46,246 nt of DNA, from assembly GCA_017477125.1 (NCBI GenBank), contig JAFUXN010000124.1, forward strand, positions 1 to 46,246, in the 5' to 3' direction. The notes beneath the pieces are model-generated. The model saw nothing but the letters and a program-made list of their open reading frames with translations, searched no databases and was not told the DNA's origin. Position numbers and translations under genes: made by a program. The DNA comes from Selenomonadaceae bacterium (lineage in GTDB: Bacteria; Bacillota; Negativicutes; Selenomonadales; Selenomonadaceae). Below are positions 8,195 to 16,199 of the stretch, piece by piece. Within the stretch, counting starts at the first letter, position 1; the number at the start of each line of letters is the position of its first letter.

Positions 8195-9825
8195 CGCGAC
8201 ACCTCATCATCGCTCAATCGAACGGCATTGAGCCCGTGGTACTTCGCAAACGCTCGAGTGTAATAGTCGTTCGGATCGTCGGCAAGCCCCGCCGTGTGGT
8301 GCCGACCGTTGTACGCGTTCATCACCCGTCCGCCCAACAACTCAATCGAAGTCTCGTCGTAGAGCATCGACGGCAGTTCAATGCAGTCGTCTCGACGGTG
8401 CCGCTCGATCAGATCAAATTGAGCGTCTGATTGTCGGTAGAGAAGATAATCCGCGCGGAGGCTCATCGCCATGCTCAACACTCCGATCGAGATCAGGATC
8501 GTCGCGATCGATCTGATCAACATTGAATGACCAAGCTCGATACGATCGAGCGCCGCGGTCGACGCGATCAATAAGAAGACCGTCGAGGCGAGGCAGGTGT
8601 ATGATGCGAACTGAGGCGAGAAGAGCATGGCGGTCGGGACGAGCAACGCGGCGACGGTGAAGGCAATGATGTTTGGGTCGAGCGAGCGACGGGTGAGCAA
8701 CAGCCAAACGATCGGGACGAACAAAAATGATTCGCCGCCCACGACGTTGCGCCATGCGTCGTTGAAGTGCTCGAGGACGAGCGACGGAGTCAATTGAAAG
8801 CCCGGGTGCGTGAGCGCGAGCCGATTGAAATTGCCCGGCGCTGTCATCAACAATGCGTAGCCGATCATCGTCGAGAACAATCCGATCAGATTGCGTCGAG
8901 AGAAATCGGATCGAGCGGTGAAGTATGCGCTCAACAGGATCGCCACCGCCCCCGACGCTTCATTCGACCAGCCCGCCATCAATCCCAACGGGATCATCAA
9001 TAACATTTTACCGCGCTCAAAAAATTTAAGAGGAGCAAAGATTTCAGCCGATGTCGATGAAAGAGAAGGGCGCGCCGCTCCGCGTACAAGCGGGCGCCCT
9101 TCCTCTTCGCCGTCACCCCGTTCAGCCATTGAGTTTCTGTTCAAAGGGGAGGGCGAGCCGCCACGTGGGCAGGCGGGCGCCCCATCTTCGCTCGTCGCCC
9201 ATTCACCGCCGCTCTCAACCGTTACCTCGTTCAACGTCTGAGATACTGAACATGGTGAAGGGCGAGCCGCCGGCTTCGAAGGCGGGCGCCCGATTTTTTC
9301 GCCGTCACCCCGCACCGATAATTGTTTCATCAAACACAGGAACAGCAGTTGAATGACCGCCGTCCAGAGGTAATTGCATGCGCCCGTCAGCCACTGCGTT
9401 GACAAAATCCAATCGGGGATCGCCAACCACAGCCCGAACACGATCCACAGCACGCGCCGCGAGCTCAACGGAGCGTCCGACGCCAGCCGCGCGATCAATA
9501 CGATCAACAGCCCGAACATCAACGCGTTCACTGCGTCGAAGGCGCTCTTGCCCATCAACACAAACAGTTGCACGCAGAAATGCGCGACCGTCCTTCCGCC
9601 CCAAGTGTGGTAGTGCGCCCATTGCGATTCGAGCACGTCACTCAACGACGACACCCGACGGTCGAGATCGACCAATCGATCTGCCATGCACTCGTCATCG
9701 ATCATCTCCTCGCGCCACATAAACGCATACGAGTAATCATCATAAGCCATGGGCGTCAGCACGTTGCGGACGAAGAACCAGCCGACGACCGCCATCAACG
9801 TCAACACGATCGTTCGCGCCTCCAT
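8191..9825 (-). CDS. Polytopic membrane protein, DUF6056-like, copy B, with in-frame repeat insertion
   Basis: About 544 residues. It shares with copy A the motifs YDDYSYAF, WGGRTVAH, WLTGACNYLW, MAGWSNEASG and APGNFNRLAL, and should have the same topology and role. Between LLFLCLMKQ and LKFFERGK it carries about 100 residues rich in Gly, Arg, Pro, Ser and Ala, encoded by three copies of the dispersed hairpin repeat (9023-9322), with no stop and no net frame change. The insert falls in a loop between two membrane segments, before MAGWSNEA. The start is uncertain: ATG 9825 has a weak ribosome site, whereas GTG 9807, with GGAGG 11 nt upstream, gives the same N-terminal length as copy A. The gene overlaps the end of the upstream gene. 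Confidence 0.78.
   Translation of the reverse strand: MEARTIVLTLMAVVGWFFVRNVLTPMAYDDYSYAFMWREEMIDDECMADRLVDLDRRVSSLSDVLESQWAHYHTWGGRTVAHFCVQLFVLMGKSAFDAVNALMFGLLIVLIARLASDAPLSSRRVLWIVFGLWLAIPDWILSTQWLTGACNYLWTAVIQLLFLCLMKQLSVRGDGEKIGRPPSKPAARPSPCSVSQTLNEVTVESGGEWATSEDGAPACPRGGSPSPLNRNSMAERGDGEEEGRPLVRGAARPSLSSTSAEIFAPLKFFERGKMLLMIPLGLMAGWSNEASGAVAILLSAYFTARSDFSRRNLIGLFSTMIGYALLMTAPGNFNRLALTHPGFQLTPSLVLEHFNDAWRNVVGGESFLFVPIVWLLLTRRSLDPNIIAFTVAALLVPTAMLFSPQFASYTCLASTVFLLIASTAALDRIELGHSMLIRSIATILISIGVLSMAMSLRADYLLYRQSDAQFDLIERHRRDDCIELPSMLYDETSIELLGGRVMNAYNGRHHTAGLADDPNDYYTRAFAKYHGLNAVRLSDDEVSR
9023..9322. repeat. Three dispersed hairpin repeats inside a coding sequence
   Basis: Three GC-rich inverted repeats lie within the minus-strand gene 8191-9825. 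Copy a (9065-9102) has a perfect 9-bp outer stem, GAAGGGCGC / GCGCCCTTC, and an inner CCGCT/AGCGG stem. Copy b (about 9145-9183) pairs GGGCGAGCCGCC with GGCGGGCGCCC. Copy c (9254-9292) pairs the same arms around a TTCGAA loop and is followed on + by ATTTTTTC. Copy c matches 46119-46157 on the other strand over 39 bp with one mismatch. Boundaries are set by comparing the protein with copy A. Confidence 0.85.
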
Positions 9826-11498
9826 TGGATCACAAATCCGATCAAACCGATCACCGACGCCATCAGCGCGAGCCTCCACGCACTTCGCCCGACGTACTCA
9901 ACTTTGACATGAGTTTCGCCCTTCGGAACCTCGACCGTCAATCGATGCTTGCCGATCGATCCGACCGTCAGCGCTCGTCCGTCGTCAGTCGTCGCCTCGT
10001 AGCCGTCAAAGAAGAACAGCGGCAATCGGATCGTCGTCGGCTCGTCCGCTCGAACGTTGAGCTCGATCGTCATGCCGACCTTCCGCCAATCGATCACAGC
10101 TCCGCGCGGATCAAGATCATCATTGCGAAGTTTGGTCGGCTTCTTGAGATTGTCCAGAAAATCTTCGGGAGCAAAGCCCTCGATCAGATCGTCAAACTTG
10201 ATGTCGGAGTAAACATAATCGATATAACCGAACGCGTCACTGTCGACGAAACACAATCGAAAGAGCCCGTCGTTGTGATCGATGAACCAATTGCATGGGT
10301 AGCCGTTGATCTCGGGCGTCTTGCCTTCGCTGTCGTTGAGGAATGCGAAATTGTATTGAGCGATCGCAAAACAGATCAGACAGATGAGCCATCGCGAATG
10401 TTTGACGCCGTCGAGCAGACGAACGAGCGCGACGCCCGCACAGTACGCCAACGTCATGGAGGCGAGCATGACGAGACGATAAGGGAACTGCAGGACACCG
10501 AGCCTCTCACCGATCAAAGGCATGCTCTCGAGCATGTCCCACGGAAAAATTTTGGTCGACATGATCAGCATCAACGCGCCGAACGCCAGTGCCGACCACC
10601 ACACCCGATCGATCGCCGTCCGCTCCCGAACGATGAACGCGATCAATATCAACACGATCGACCAACCGACGAACAATTGCATGCCGCCGAATAATTTCCA
10701 AGGCAGGCTCGACGATGACAGAATGTCGCTCGAACGGAGCTCGTCCTGCATGTTGAAACTCATGGTCGAGTAGAAATCGATGAACGGGACGTAAAACCAG
10801 AGGTTGAGCAGCGCGGTGAAGAATGCCGCCTTCGCCGTCGCTGTTAAGACTTCTCGTCGGCTCAAGCGTTTGAAACTCAACAGCGCGATCAAAATCGCCG
10901 CGCCGATCATGAACAGACTGCTCAATATATGAGCTTGCAACACGCCGGTGAAACCGATCACCGTCGCGCGCCAATATTTTTCCGATCGATTGAGCATCAA
11001 CCACAATGAGATCAGCGCCATCGGCATGAACGCCATGGCGATCGCCTCGCCCAACGCACTTCGGACGTAGAGATCGATCAGTCGATACATGAAACCGCCG
11101 TAGAGCATGGCGACGATCGCCGCCGTCCTCGTCGAGTTGAGCAGACGCTCGACGCTCCAAAACGTAAAAAAAATCGTCGCGACGTTGATCAGAATGCAGA
11201 AGAAGTTATACGCCACGACCAGAGGAACGCCCGCCATTCTCAACAGCGCGGGAATGTAGAAAAACAAATTCGGATAGAAGATGCCCGAGGCTTCACCGTA
11301 GCCCGCGAGCGATTTGCCGACGATCCGAACGGGGAATTGCCCGCCGCTCATGCTCTCCGCCATGCCCTCTATCCTGAACGTGTGGAACAAGATATCGTGA
11401 CCGTAAGTCATGACGTCGGCGGAGAAGGCGGGCTGACCGATCACGAGCGCAAAAATAAAAAGCGCCGCGCGCCAAAAATTTTTATCGCCGTCAATCAT
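9801..11498 (-). CDS. Large membrane protein, 6-pyruvoyl-tetrahydropterin synthase-related / YfhO-like type
   Basis: 565 residues with roughly eleven hydrophobic segments and a soluble, beta-rich C-terminal part (about 390-540) before a last membrane helix and a short basic tail. The first loop holds TYGHDILFHTFRIEGMAE and GGQFPVRIVGKSLAGYGEAS, a pattern I associate with the PTPS-related membrane family (PF10131) and YfhO-like putative GT-C proteins; the name does not imply pterin chemistry. It probably works on an extracytoplasmic glycan (inference). ATG 11498 overlaps the end of the ACP gene by 8 nt. Longer starts would run deep into the ACP gene and are rejected. Confidence 0.65.
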   Translation of the reverse strand: MIDGDKNFWRAALFIFALVIGQPAFSADVMTYGHDILFHTFRIEGMAESMSGGQFPVRIVGKSLAGYGEASGIFYPNLFFYIPALLRMAGVPLVVAYNFFCILINVATIFFTFWSVERLLNSTRTAAIVAMLYGGFMYRLIDLYVRSALGEAIAMAFMPMALISLWLMLNRSEKYWRATVIGFTGVLQAHILSSLFMIGAAILIALLSFKRLSRREVLTATAKAAFFTALLNLWFYVPFIDFYSTMSFNMQDELRSSDILSSSSLPWKLFGGMQLFVGWSIVLILIAFIVRERTAIDRVWWSALAFGALMLIMSTKIFPWDMLESMPLIGERLGVLQFPYRLVMLASMTLAYCAGVALVRLLDGVKHSRWLICLICFAIAQYNFAFLNDSEGKTPEINGYPCNWFIDHNDGLFRLCFVDSDAFGYIDYVYSDIKFDDLIEGFAPEDFLDNLKKPTKLRNDDLDPRGAVIDWRKVGMTIELNVRADEPTTIRLPLFFFDGYEATTDDGRALTVGSIGKHRLTVEVPKGETHVKVEYVGRSAWRLALMASVIGLIGFVIQWRRERSC

Positions 11499-11727
11499 CG
11501 AGCTCAACGTCGTGGTCGGCGAGCAGTTCACGGATCGAATCGAGATTGCGGAAGTTTTGAGGGGTGAGATCGGTGCCGGCAAGCTCGATGTCGAACTCGT
11601 CTTCGATCATCGCAAACAGCTCCTGCAGATCGATCGAATCGATCAGTCCGTCGCTGATGAAGTCGTCGCTCGCCTCGTAATCGTGTTCGGGGTGCAACTG
11701 CTTTAACATCTCAACAATTTTGTCCAT
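11491..11727 (-). CDS. Stand-alone acyl carrier protein
   Basis: 78 residues, the usual ACP length and acidity. Ser31 in DGLIDSIDL is the expected 4'-phosphopantetheine site; the D-S-hydrophobic-D order matches specialised ACPs rather than the fatty-acid DSLD motif. Helix II continues as QELFAMIEDEFDIEL. The start is ATG 11727 with GAGGAG upstream. It is the first gene of a minus-strand operon whose other members are three membrane proteins, so it probably carries an acyl or aminoacyl group used to decorate a polysaccharide rather than serving fatty-acid synthesis (inference). No activating ligase or acyltransferase is visible in the window. Confidence 0.85.
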   Translation of the reverse strand: MDKIVEMLKQLHPEHDYEASDDFISDGLIDSIDLQELFAMIEDEFDIELAGTDLTPQNFRNLDSIRELLADHDVELDD

Positions 11728-11757
11728 GCCAAATCTCCTCAACGGTTGATAAGATGA

Positions 11758-11786
11758 TTTATATATCAGGCGCGGGGCGTTGTCAA
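11758..11786 (-). promoter_or_regulatory. Sigma-70 promoter for the ACP/membrane-protein operon
   Basis: Minus strand: TTGACA (11781-11786), 17-bp spacer, TATAAA (11758-11763). The -35 box overlaps the -35 box of the divergent promoter by five bases. Confidence 0.7.
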
Positions 11787-11807
11787 CACGAAATTTTATG
11801 GTATACT
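11780..11807 (+). promoter_or_regulatory. Extended -10 promoter for the ABC/U32/GT41 operon
   Basis: TTGTCA (11780-11785), 16-bp spacer, TATACT (11802-11807) preceded by TGG as an extended -10. Confidence 0.7.
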
Positions 11808-11829
11808 TTAATCAAAAAGGGAGGCTGCG

Positions 11830-12546
11830 ATGGCGAAGAACATAGTCACGCTGACGGGCGTCAAGAAATTATACAAGATGGGCTCGGAGATCGTGGCGGC
11901 GCTCAACGGCGTCGACCTTCGCATCGACGAGGGCGAGTTCGTGGCGTTGATGGGACCGTCGGGGTCGGGCAAGTCGACGCTGATGAATATCCTCGGCTGT
12001 TTGGATCGACCGACGGAAGGATCATATAAGTTGCTCGATCAGGAAGTGAGCGGGCTCAACGATGATCAGTTGGCGGCGATCCGCAACAAGACGATCGGAT
12101 TTGTGTTTCAGAACTTCAATCTGCTGCCGAAGTTGACGTCGCTTGAGAACGTGGCGTTGCCTGCGGTGTATGCGGGGCTCAACTCAACGGAGCGATTGCG
12201 GTTGGCGATAGAGGCGCTCGAAAAAGTTTCGTTGGCGGATCGAGCGGAGCATCTGCCGAGCGAGTTGAGCGGCGGACAACGTCAACGCGTGGCGATCGCT
12301 CGAGCGATAGCGATGAAGCCGTCGATCATCATGGCGGACGAGCCGACGGGCAACCTCGACACCAAATCGACGGGCGAGATCATGGAGATATTCAAAGACT
12401 TGCACGCAAACGGCTCGACGATCATTCTCGTCACGCACGAGCCCGACATCGCTCAAGCCGCCGCTCGACAGATTCTCGTCAAGGACGGCAAGATCACCAA
12501 GGACATTTTGACCGCCCATTCCGACGAGACCATTGATATAGTCTGA
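11830..12546 (+). CDS. ABC transporter ATP-binding protein, MacB/LolD type
   Basis: 238 residues, a complete ABC ATPase. Walker A is GPSGSGKS (about 41-48), the Q-loop is in FVFQNFNLLPKLTSLEN, the signature is LSGGQRQRVAIARA (about 146-159), Walker B is IIMADEPTGNLD and the H-loop is VTHEP. NFNLLPKLTSLENVALP is characteristic of the MacB/LolD/FtsE-like group that works with MacB-type permeases on lipoproteins, peptides or cell-envelope substrates. No permease gene lies next to it, so the partner is elsewhere. GGGAGG (11819-11824) precedes the ATG. It leads an operon with the U32 and GT41 genes. Confidence 0.9.
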   Translation: MAKNIVTLTGVKKLYKMGSEIVAALNGVDLRIDEGEFVALMGPSGSGKSTLMNILGCLDRPTEGSYKLLDQEVSGLNDDQLAAIRNKTIGFVFQNFNLLPKLTSLENVALPAVYAGLNSTERLRLAIEALEKVSLADRAEHLPSELSGGQRQRVAIARAIAMKPSIIMADEPTGNLDTKSTGEIMEIFKDLHANGSTIILVTHEPDIAQAAARQILVKDGKITKDILTAHSDETIDIV

Positions 12547-12577
12547 TCCAAAAATATTTGTGGAGGAAAAAATTTTT

Positions 12578-14491
12578 ATGGCTTTGATTGACAAGAAGAG
12601 CGTTGAGCTGTTGGCGCCCGCGGGCACGTGGGACGCATTCACCGCCGCCATCGACGCCGGCGCCAATGCCGTCTACCTCGGCGGCAAGCACTTCAACATG
12701 CGCGTGCATCGGAATGATTTCAACTTCGACGATGATCAATTGCGTCGAGCGATCGATTATGCTCACGAGCGCGGCGTCAAACTCTACATCACCATCAACA
12801 ATCTGATCAGCGATGAGGAGCTGCCCGGGCTCGAAGAATATCTGGCGTTCCTCAACGAGATCAAGCCCGACGCAGTTTTGGTTCAAGATTTTGCGGTGGT
12901 CAAGAGCATTCGCGACATGCATCTCGACCTCCCGATCCACGCGTCGATCATGATGAACATTCACAGCGCGCCCGCCATCGAGACGCTCAAGACGTTTGGC
13001 ATCACGCGCGTGGTGGTCAGCCGCGAGCTCAACTTGTCGCAGGTTCAGATGCTCAAGCGCGAGACGGGCATCGAAACCGAGTACTTCATTCACGGCGACA
13101 TGTGCATCAGCGAGAGCGGGCAATGCATTCACTCGGGGGTGCTGTTCGGTCAAAGCGGCAACCGCGGTCGGTGCCTCAAGCCATGCCGTTGGGCGTGGCA
13201 GTTGATCGATGAGACGAGCGGCGAGGTGCTTGATGACTTCTCCCATCGATTGGCGCTCAACGACATGTGCATGCTCAAAAACATTCCCGATCTGATCGCC
13301 GCCGACGTCGATTCGTTCAAGATCGAAGGGCGCATGCGTCCGCCCGAATTTGTTCATCGGATCGTGTCGATCTACCGTCGAGCGATCGATCGTTATCTCG
13401 ATGATCCGACGGGCTACGTCCTCGACGCCGACGATTGGAATAATATTTACGGCAATCGGGTGCGAGACTTCACCACGTCGTTCACGTTGAGCCGTCCGAC
13501 GAGCAAGGACATCGGGTTGAGCGGCGAGCGCGAGCCGCGCTTCTTCTCGAAAGCGATGCCCGAGCCGACGGTCGACGATCAAAGCGCCGCAGAGATTTTC
13601 GATGATGAGCGAGCGATCCGATCGACATCGAAGCCTCAACTGTCGGTGCGGGTGTCGACGTTGGAGCAAGCGAAGGCGGCGGTCGACAACGGCGCCGATG
13701 TGATCTGCATCGGCGGAGAAGTGTTCAAGCCGACGTTGCCGCTGACGGTCAATCAATTGGCGGAGGCGATCGAGTATGCGCATACGTTTGACAAGAAATT
13801 AATTCTCAACACGCCGCGCACGACTTATCGCCGCGAACTCGACGAGCTTGAGACGCTGTTGACGACGGTCGATCAATTTGACGAGCGCCCCGACGGGATC
13901 ATGGTAAGCAACCTCGGCTCGTTGACGCTGGCGAAAAAATTTTCGTTGCCGCTCCGCGCGGATTTGTCGTTCAACCTGTTCAACCCGAAGGCGGCGGCGC
14001 TGCTCAAGGAGTTGGGCGCGACGATGGGGGCGGCGTCGCTCGAGCTGTCGTTCAGCCAGTTGAGGAGTTTGGTCGAGGGCTCGCCGTTGCCGATCGAAGT
14101 GCTGATCCACGGCTCGACGGAGTCAATGATCTGCGAACACAACTTCGCATCGATGGCGCTCGACTTCAATCAATTCGACGAGCCCGCTCGACAGTTCGCG
14201 TTGGTCGACGAGGCGGGCGAAGTTCATTCGCATCGAACGGATCAGTTTGGGCGCACGCATTTATATTTCGGGCGCGATCTCTGCCTGCATCGGTACGTGG
14301 AGAAATTCATGGGGGCGGCGTCGTTGCGGATCGATGCTCAACTGTATTCGATCGAGCAGACGGCGCGGCTGGTGTCGATCTACCGTCGAGCGATTGACGG
14401 TCAGGCGCGGGAGAATGAGCCGTTGCATGTTGAGGGCGAACGTCCGATCGGCGTGGGCGTGTATCGCTTCCGTCAGAGCAAGAACAGTTGA
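12578..14491 (+). CDS. U32-family protein with two U32 barrels (peptidase/RlhA-like)
   Basis: 637 residues. The first U32 domain begins VELLAPAGTWDAFTAAIDAG and carries the signature around YFIHGDMCISESGQC (about 169-183) and GRCLKPCRW, whose cysteines are those that bind an iron-sulfur cluster in characterised members. A second barrel-like half (about 355-620, starting LSVRVSTLEQAKAAVDNG) repeats the pattern with IHGSTESMICEHN but has fewer cysteines. Members such as RlhA and TrhP hydroxylate rRNA or tRNA; others are annotated as collagenase-like peptidases. The two-half build resembles RlhA, but the substrate is not determined here. ATG 12578 with GGAGG upstream is the start. Its stop overlaps the next start (TGATG). 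Confidence 0.85.
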   Translation: MALIDKKSVELLAPAGTWDAFTAAIDAGANAVYLGGKHFNMRVHRNDFNFDDDQLRRAIDYAHERGVKLYITINNLISDEELPGLEEYLAFLNEIKPDAVLVQDFAVVKSIRDMHLDLPIHASIMMNIHSAPAIETLKTFGITRVVVSRELNLSQVQMLKRETGIETEYFIHGDMCISESGQCIHSGVLFGQSGNRGRCLKPCRWAWQLIDETSGEVLDDFSHRLALNDMCMLKNIPDLIAADVDSFKIEGRMRPPEFVHRIVSIYRRAIDRYLDDPTGYVLDADDWNNIYGNRVRDFTTSFTLSRPTSKDIGLSGEREPRFFSKAMPEPTVDDQSAAEIFDDERAIRSTSKPQLSVRVSTLEQAKAAVDNGADVICIGGEVFKPTLPLTVNQLAEAIEYAHTFDKKLILNTPRTTYRRELDELETLLTTVDQFDERPDGIMVSNLGSLTLAKKFSLPLRADLSFNLFNPKAAALLKELGATMGAASLELSFSQLRSLVEGSPLPIEVLIHGSTESMICEHNFASMALDFNQFDEPARQFALVDEAGEVHSHRTDQFGRTHLYFGRDLCLHRYVEKFMGAASLRIDAQLYSIEQTARLVSIYRRAIDGQARENEPLHVEGERPIGVGVYRFRQSKNS

Positions 14492-15885
14492 TGGACGTCG
14501 CTCGAAAACTTTTGGAGCGCGGGCGAGCGGAGGAGGCGCTTGATCATTTGAAGGCGCTGTTGCCGACGGTCGATCCGATTGATCGTTGGAGAGTGCATGA
14601 GATGATCGGCGCCGCCTTCCATGATCTCGCCGACCCCGACGGTGCCGCTCAAGCGTACTTCAACGCCGCGCAATCGGATCACTACCTTCGGGCGCAACGT
14701 CAGCACTACAGCAATTATCTGTTCGCGTTGCATTACCTTCCCGACGTCGACAAAAATGATCTTGCCGCCGAACATTTTATTTACGACACTCTCTATCGGG
14801 ACGTTGAGCCGCTCGAGCGCGTTGCCAATCGTCGGGAGAAGATCGCCGTCGGATATGTCGCGCCCGATTTTCTCAACGGAGCCGCCGCGAGATTTTATGA
14901 GCCTCTGTTGACGGCGTTCGACCGCAAAAATTTTTATGTGACGTGCTTCAGTCTGTCGAGCGCCGCCGACGCCTTCACCGCCCAAATAAAAAATGCCGTC
15001 GATGAGTTCATCACCGTCGACATAAAAAATATCGAGACTGCCGCGCGCGTGATAGCGTCGCATGGTCTCGACATACTGTTTGATCTCGGCGGTCATTCCG
15101 ACGGCGGGATCACTCTGCAGTTGATGGCGTATCGTCTCGCGCCCGTTCAGATCAGCGGGATCGGTTGGCTCGACACGACGGGATTGAGCGCGGTCGATTA
15201 CATTCTCACCGACGATTTTTTGACGCCGCCGACCGACGCTCGCCTCTTCACCGAAAAATTTTTGACGGTGCCGCATGCGTTGGTGTTCACTCCTCAATTG
15301 ATCGCCGACAATCGACGCGTTCACTCGACGGTGACGTTTGGCTGCTTCAACAATTTCATGAAAGTGACCGACGATTACCTTGAGTGCGTCGCCGAGATTC
15401 TTGAGCGCGTTCCGAACAGCCGACTGATCATGCAGGACACGACTTCGATTGCGGCTCGACGTCGACGAATGATCGAACGCGTGAGTGATCTCCTGCTGAC
15501 GGATCGGATTGAGATCAGGTTGGGGCGCGACGCTTACCTCGATGATTACGCCGACGTTGATATCATGCTCGACACGTTTCCCTATAATGGAGGAGCGATG
15601 ACAGCGACGGCGCTGTGCATGGGCGTGCCGGTGATCAGTGTGCGCGGCGATCGATACTCCGCGCGGTTTGGGTCGGACATCATTCGAGCGGCGGGGCTTG
15701 AGGAGCTGATTGTTGAGGATCAAAATGAGTTTGTTGAGCGGGCGATCGAGTTGTCGAGCGATCCGATTGACGTGAGCGATCGATTGAAGGGCTCTGCGTT
15801 GCTCGACGCGAAGAAGTTTGTCGCCGACGTCGAGGAGCAATACCGTCGGTTGAAAAATTTTATTGACGGCGGCGATTGGGTTTGA
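14491..15885 (+). CDS. GT41 (SPINDLY/O-GlcNAc transferase-like) glycosyltransferase
   Basis: 464 residues. A short N-terminal helical, TPR-like part (about 1-90) precedes a GT41 catalytic region. Motifs include KIAVGYVAPDF, FDLGGHSDGG (the His of the OGT active-site region), APVQISGIGWLDTTGL, TFGCFNNFMK, and DIMLDTFPYNGGAMT followed by MGVPVISV. Bacterial members glycosylate Ser/Thr or Asn of proteins such as adhesins and flagellins, in the cytoplasm, from a UDP-sugar. The flagellin at 44646 is one possible substrate (speculative). The start is ATG 14491, sharing one base with the upstream stop; a TTG one codon earlier is unlikely. Confidence 0.85.
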   Translation: MDVARKLLERGRAEEALDHLKALLPTVDPIDRWRVHEMIGAAFHDLADPDGAAQAYFNAAQSDHYLRAQRQHYSNYLFALHYLPDVDKNDLAAEHFIYDTLYRDVEPLERVANRREKIAVGYVAPDFLNGAAARFYEPLLTAFDRKNFYVTCFSLSSAADAFTAQIKNAVDEFITVDIKNIETAARVIASHGLDILFDLGGHSDGGITLQLMAYRLAPVQISGIGWLDTTGLSAVDYILTDDFLTPPTDARLFTEKFLTVPHALVFTPQLIADNRRVHSTVTFGCFNNFMKVTDDYLECVAEILERVPNSRLIMQDTTSIAARRRRMIERVSDLLLTDRIEIRLGRDAYLDDYADVDIMLDTFPYNGGAMTATALCMGVPVISVRGDRYSARFGSDIIRAAGLEELIVEDQNEFVERAIELSSDPIDVSDRLKGSALLDAKKFVADVEEQYRRLKNFIDGGDWV

Positions 15886-15891
15886 TAGAAT
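15863..15891 (+). promoter_or_regulatory. Promoter reading into the 15.9-16.2 kb intergenic locus
   Basis: TTGACG (15863-15868), 17-bp spacer, TGA-TAGAAT (-10 at 15886-15891), partly inside the end of the GT41 gene. A transcript would start near 15898. The -10 region TGATAGAATCT is repeated, inverted, at 16169-16179. Confidence 0.6.
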
Positions 15892-15897
15892 CTAGTT

Positions 15898-16014
15898 GTG
15901 ATGGAAATCAAAGAGCGACGACCGGAACAGGTGCCGACTTCCTCCGAGTTTCCTAGATCGCAGAAGTTACCTGGCATTTCGGAAGCCGATTAACTGGTCA
16001 TTAACCGGCTTTCC
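15898..16014 (+). ncRNA. Candidate antisense RNA of a type I toxin-antitoxin locus
   Basis: Predicted from the promoter at 15863-15891 and the hairpin at 15982-16014, giving about 115 nt. Its 3' end overlaps and is complementary to the expected 3' end of the opposing peptide mRNA. It contains GCCGACTTCCTCC (15933-15945), almost identical to GCCGGCTTCCTCC in the leader of the peptide mRNA, where that sequence can mask the ribosome binding site. An alternative is a leaderless 30-codon frame (ATG 15901 to TAA 15993), which I find less likely because it has no ribosome binding site and low-complexity content. Confidence 0.4.
15982..16014. terminator. Bidirectional hairpin between convergent transcripts
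   Basis: GGAAGCCGATTAA and TTAACCGGCTTTCC form a 13-bp stem with one bulge and a G-U or mismatch, around the loop CTGGTCA. U-tracts on either side are short (TTTCC / TTCC), so termination efficiency is uncertain. It sits exactly where transcripts from 15898 (+) and about 16164 (-) would meet. Confidence 0.5.
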
Positions 16015-16021
16015 GTAGCGC

Positions 16022-16117
16022 TCAACCGAAGACGAACTCGATTATCGCGCTCAGGATGTCGCAGATCCAGCGAACCACCCCAAGCCAGAAGTTCAGCTTG
16101 CTGTAGTCGTGTTTCAT
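16022..16117 (-). CDS. 31-residue hydrophobic peptide (candidate type I toxin)
   Basis: A short frame with an excellent ribosome binding site: GGGAGGTGG with GGAGG 8 nt before ATG 16117. The peptide starts with a polar MKHDYSKLN and continues with a mostly hydrophobic stretch (FWLGVVRWICDILSAIIEF) to a C-terminal glycine, which fits a single membrane-spanning or membrane-active helix. The leader holds CCTCCC and GGGAGG arms (loop CTCGAA) that would bury the ribosome binding site, a common feature of type I toxin mRNAs. An opposing promoter and a shared central hairpin complete the picture. I recognise no homologue; it could also be an ordinary small membrane protein. Confidence 0.5.
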   Translation of the reverse strand: MKHDYSKLNFWLGVVRWICDILSAIIEFVFG

Positions 16118-16170
16118 GCTACCCACCTCCCTTCGAGGGGAGGAAGCCGGCTCTCAGCCGTCGCGAGGAG

Positions 16171-16199
16171 ATTCTATCACACGTTAGAAATTTTGTCCA
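16171..16199 (-). promoter_or_regulatory. Promoter for the 31-residue peptide
   Basis: Minus strand: TGGACA (16194-16199), 17-bp spacer, TGA-TAGAAT (-10 at 16171-16176). The extended -10 is the same sequence as in the opposing promoter at 15883-15891. Confidence 0.6.

Noticed and set aside
15901..15993. 30-codon leaderless frame on the + strand
   Set aside because: It has no ribosome site and low-complexity content; an antisense RNA explains the promoter and hairpin better, though it cannot be fully excluded.
16022..16117. Leader peptide or attenuator for der
   Set aside because: It is on the opposite strand to der and transcribed away from it.
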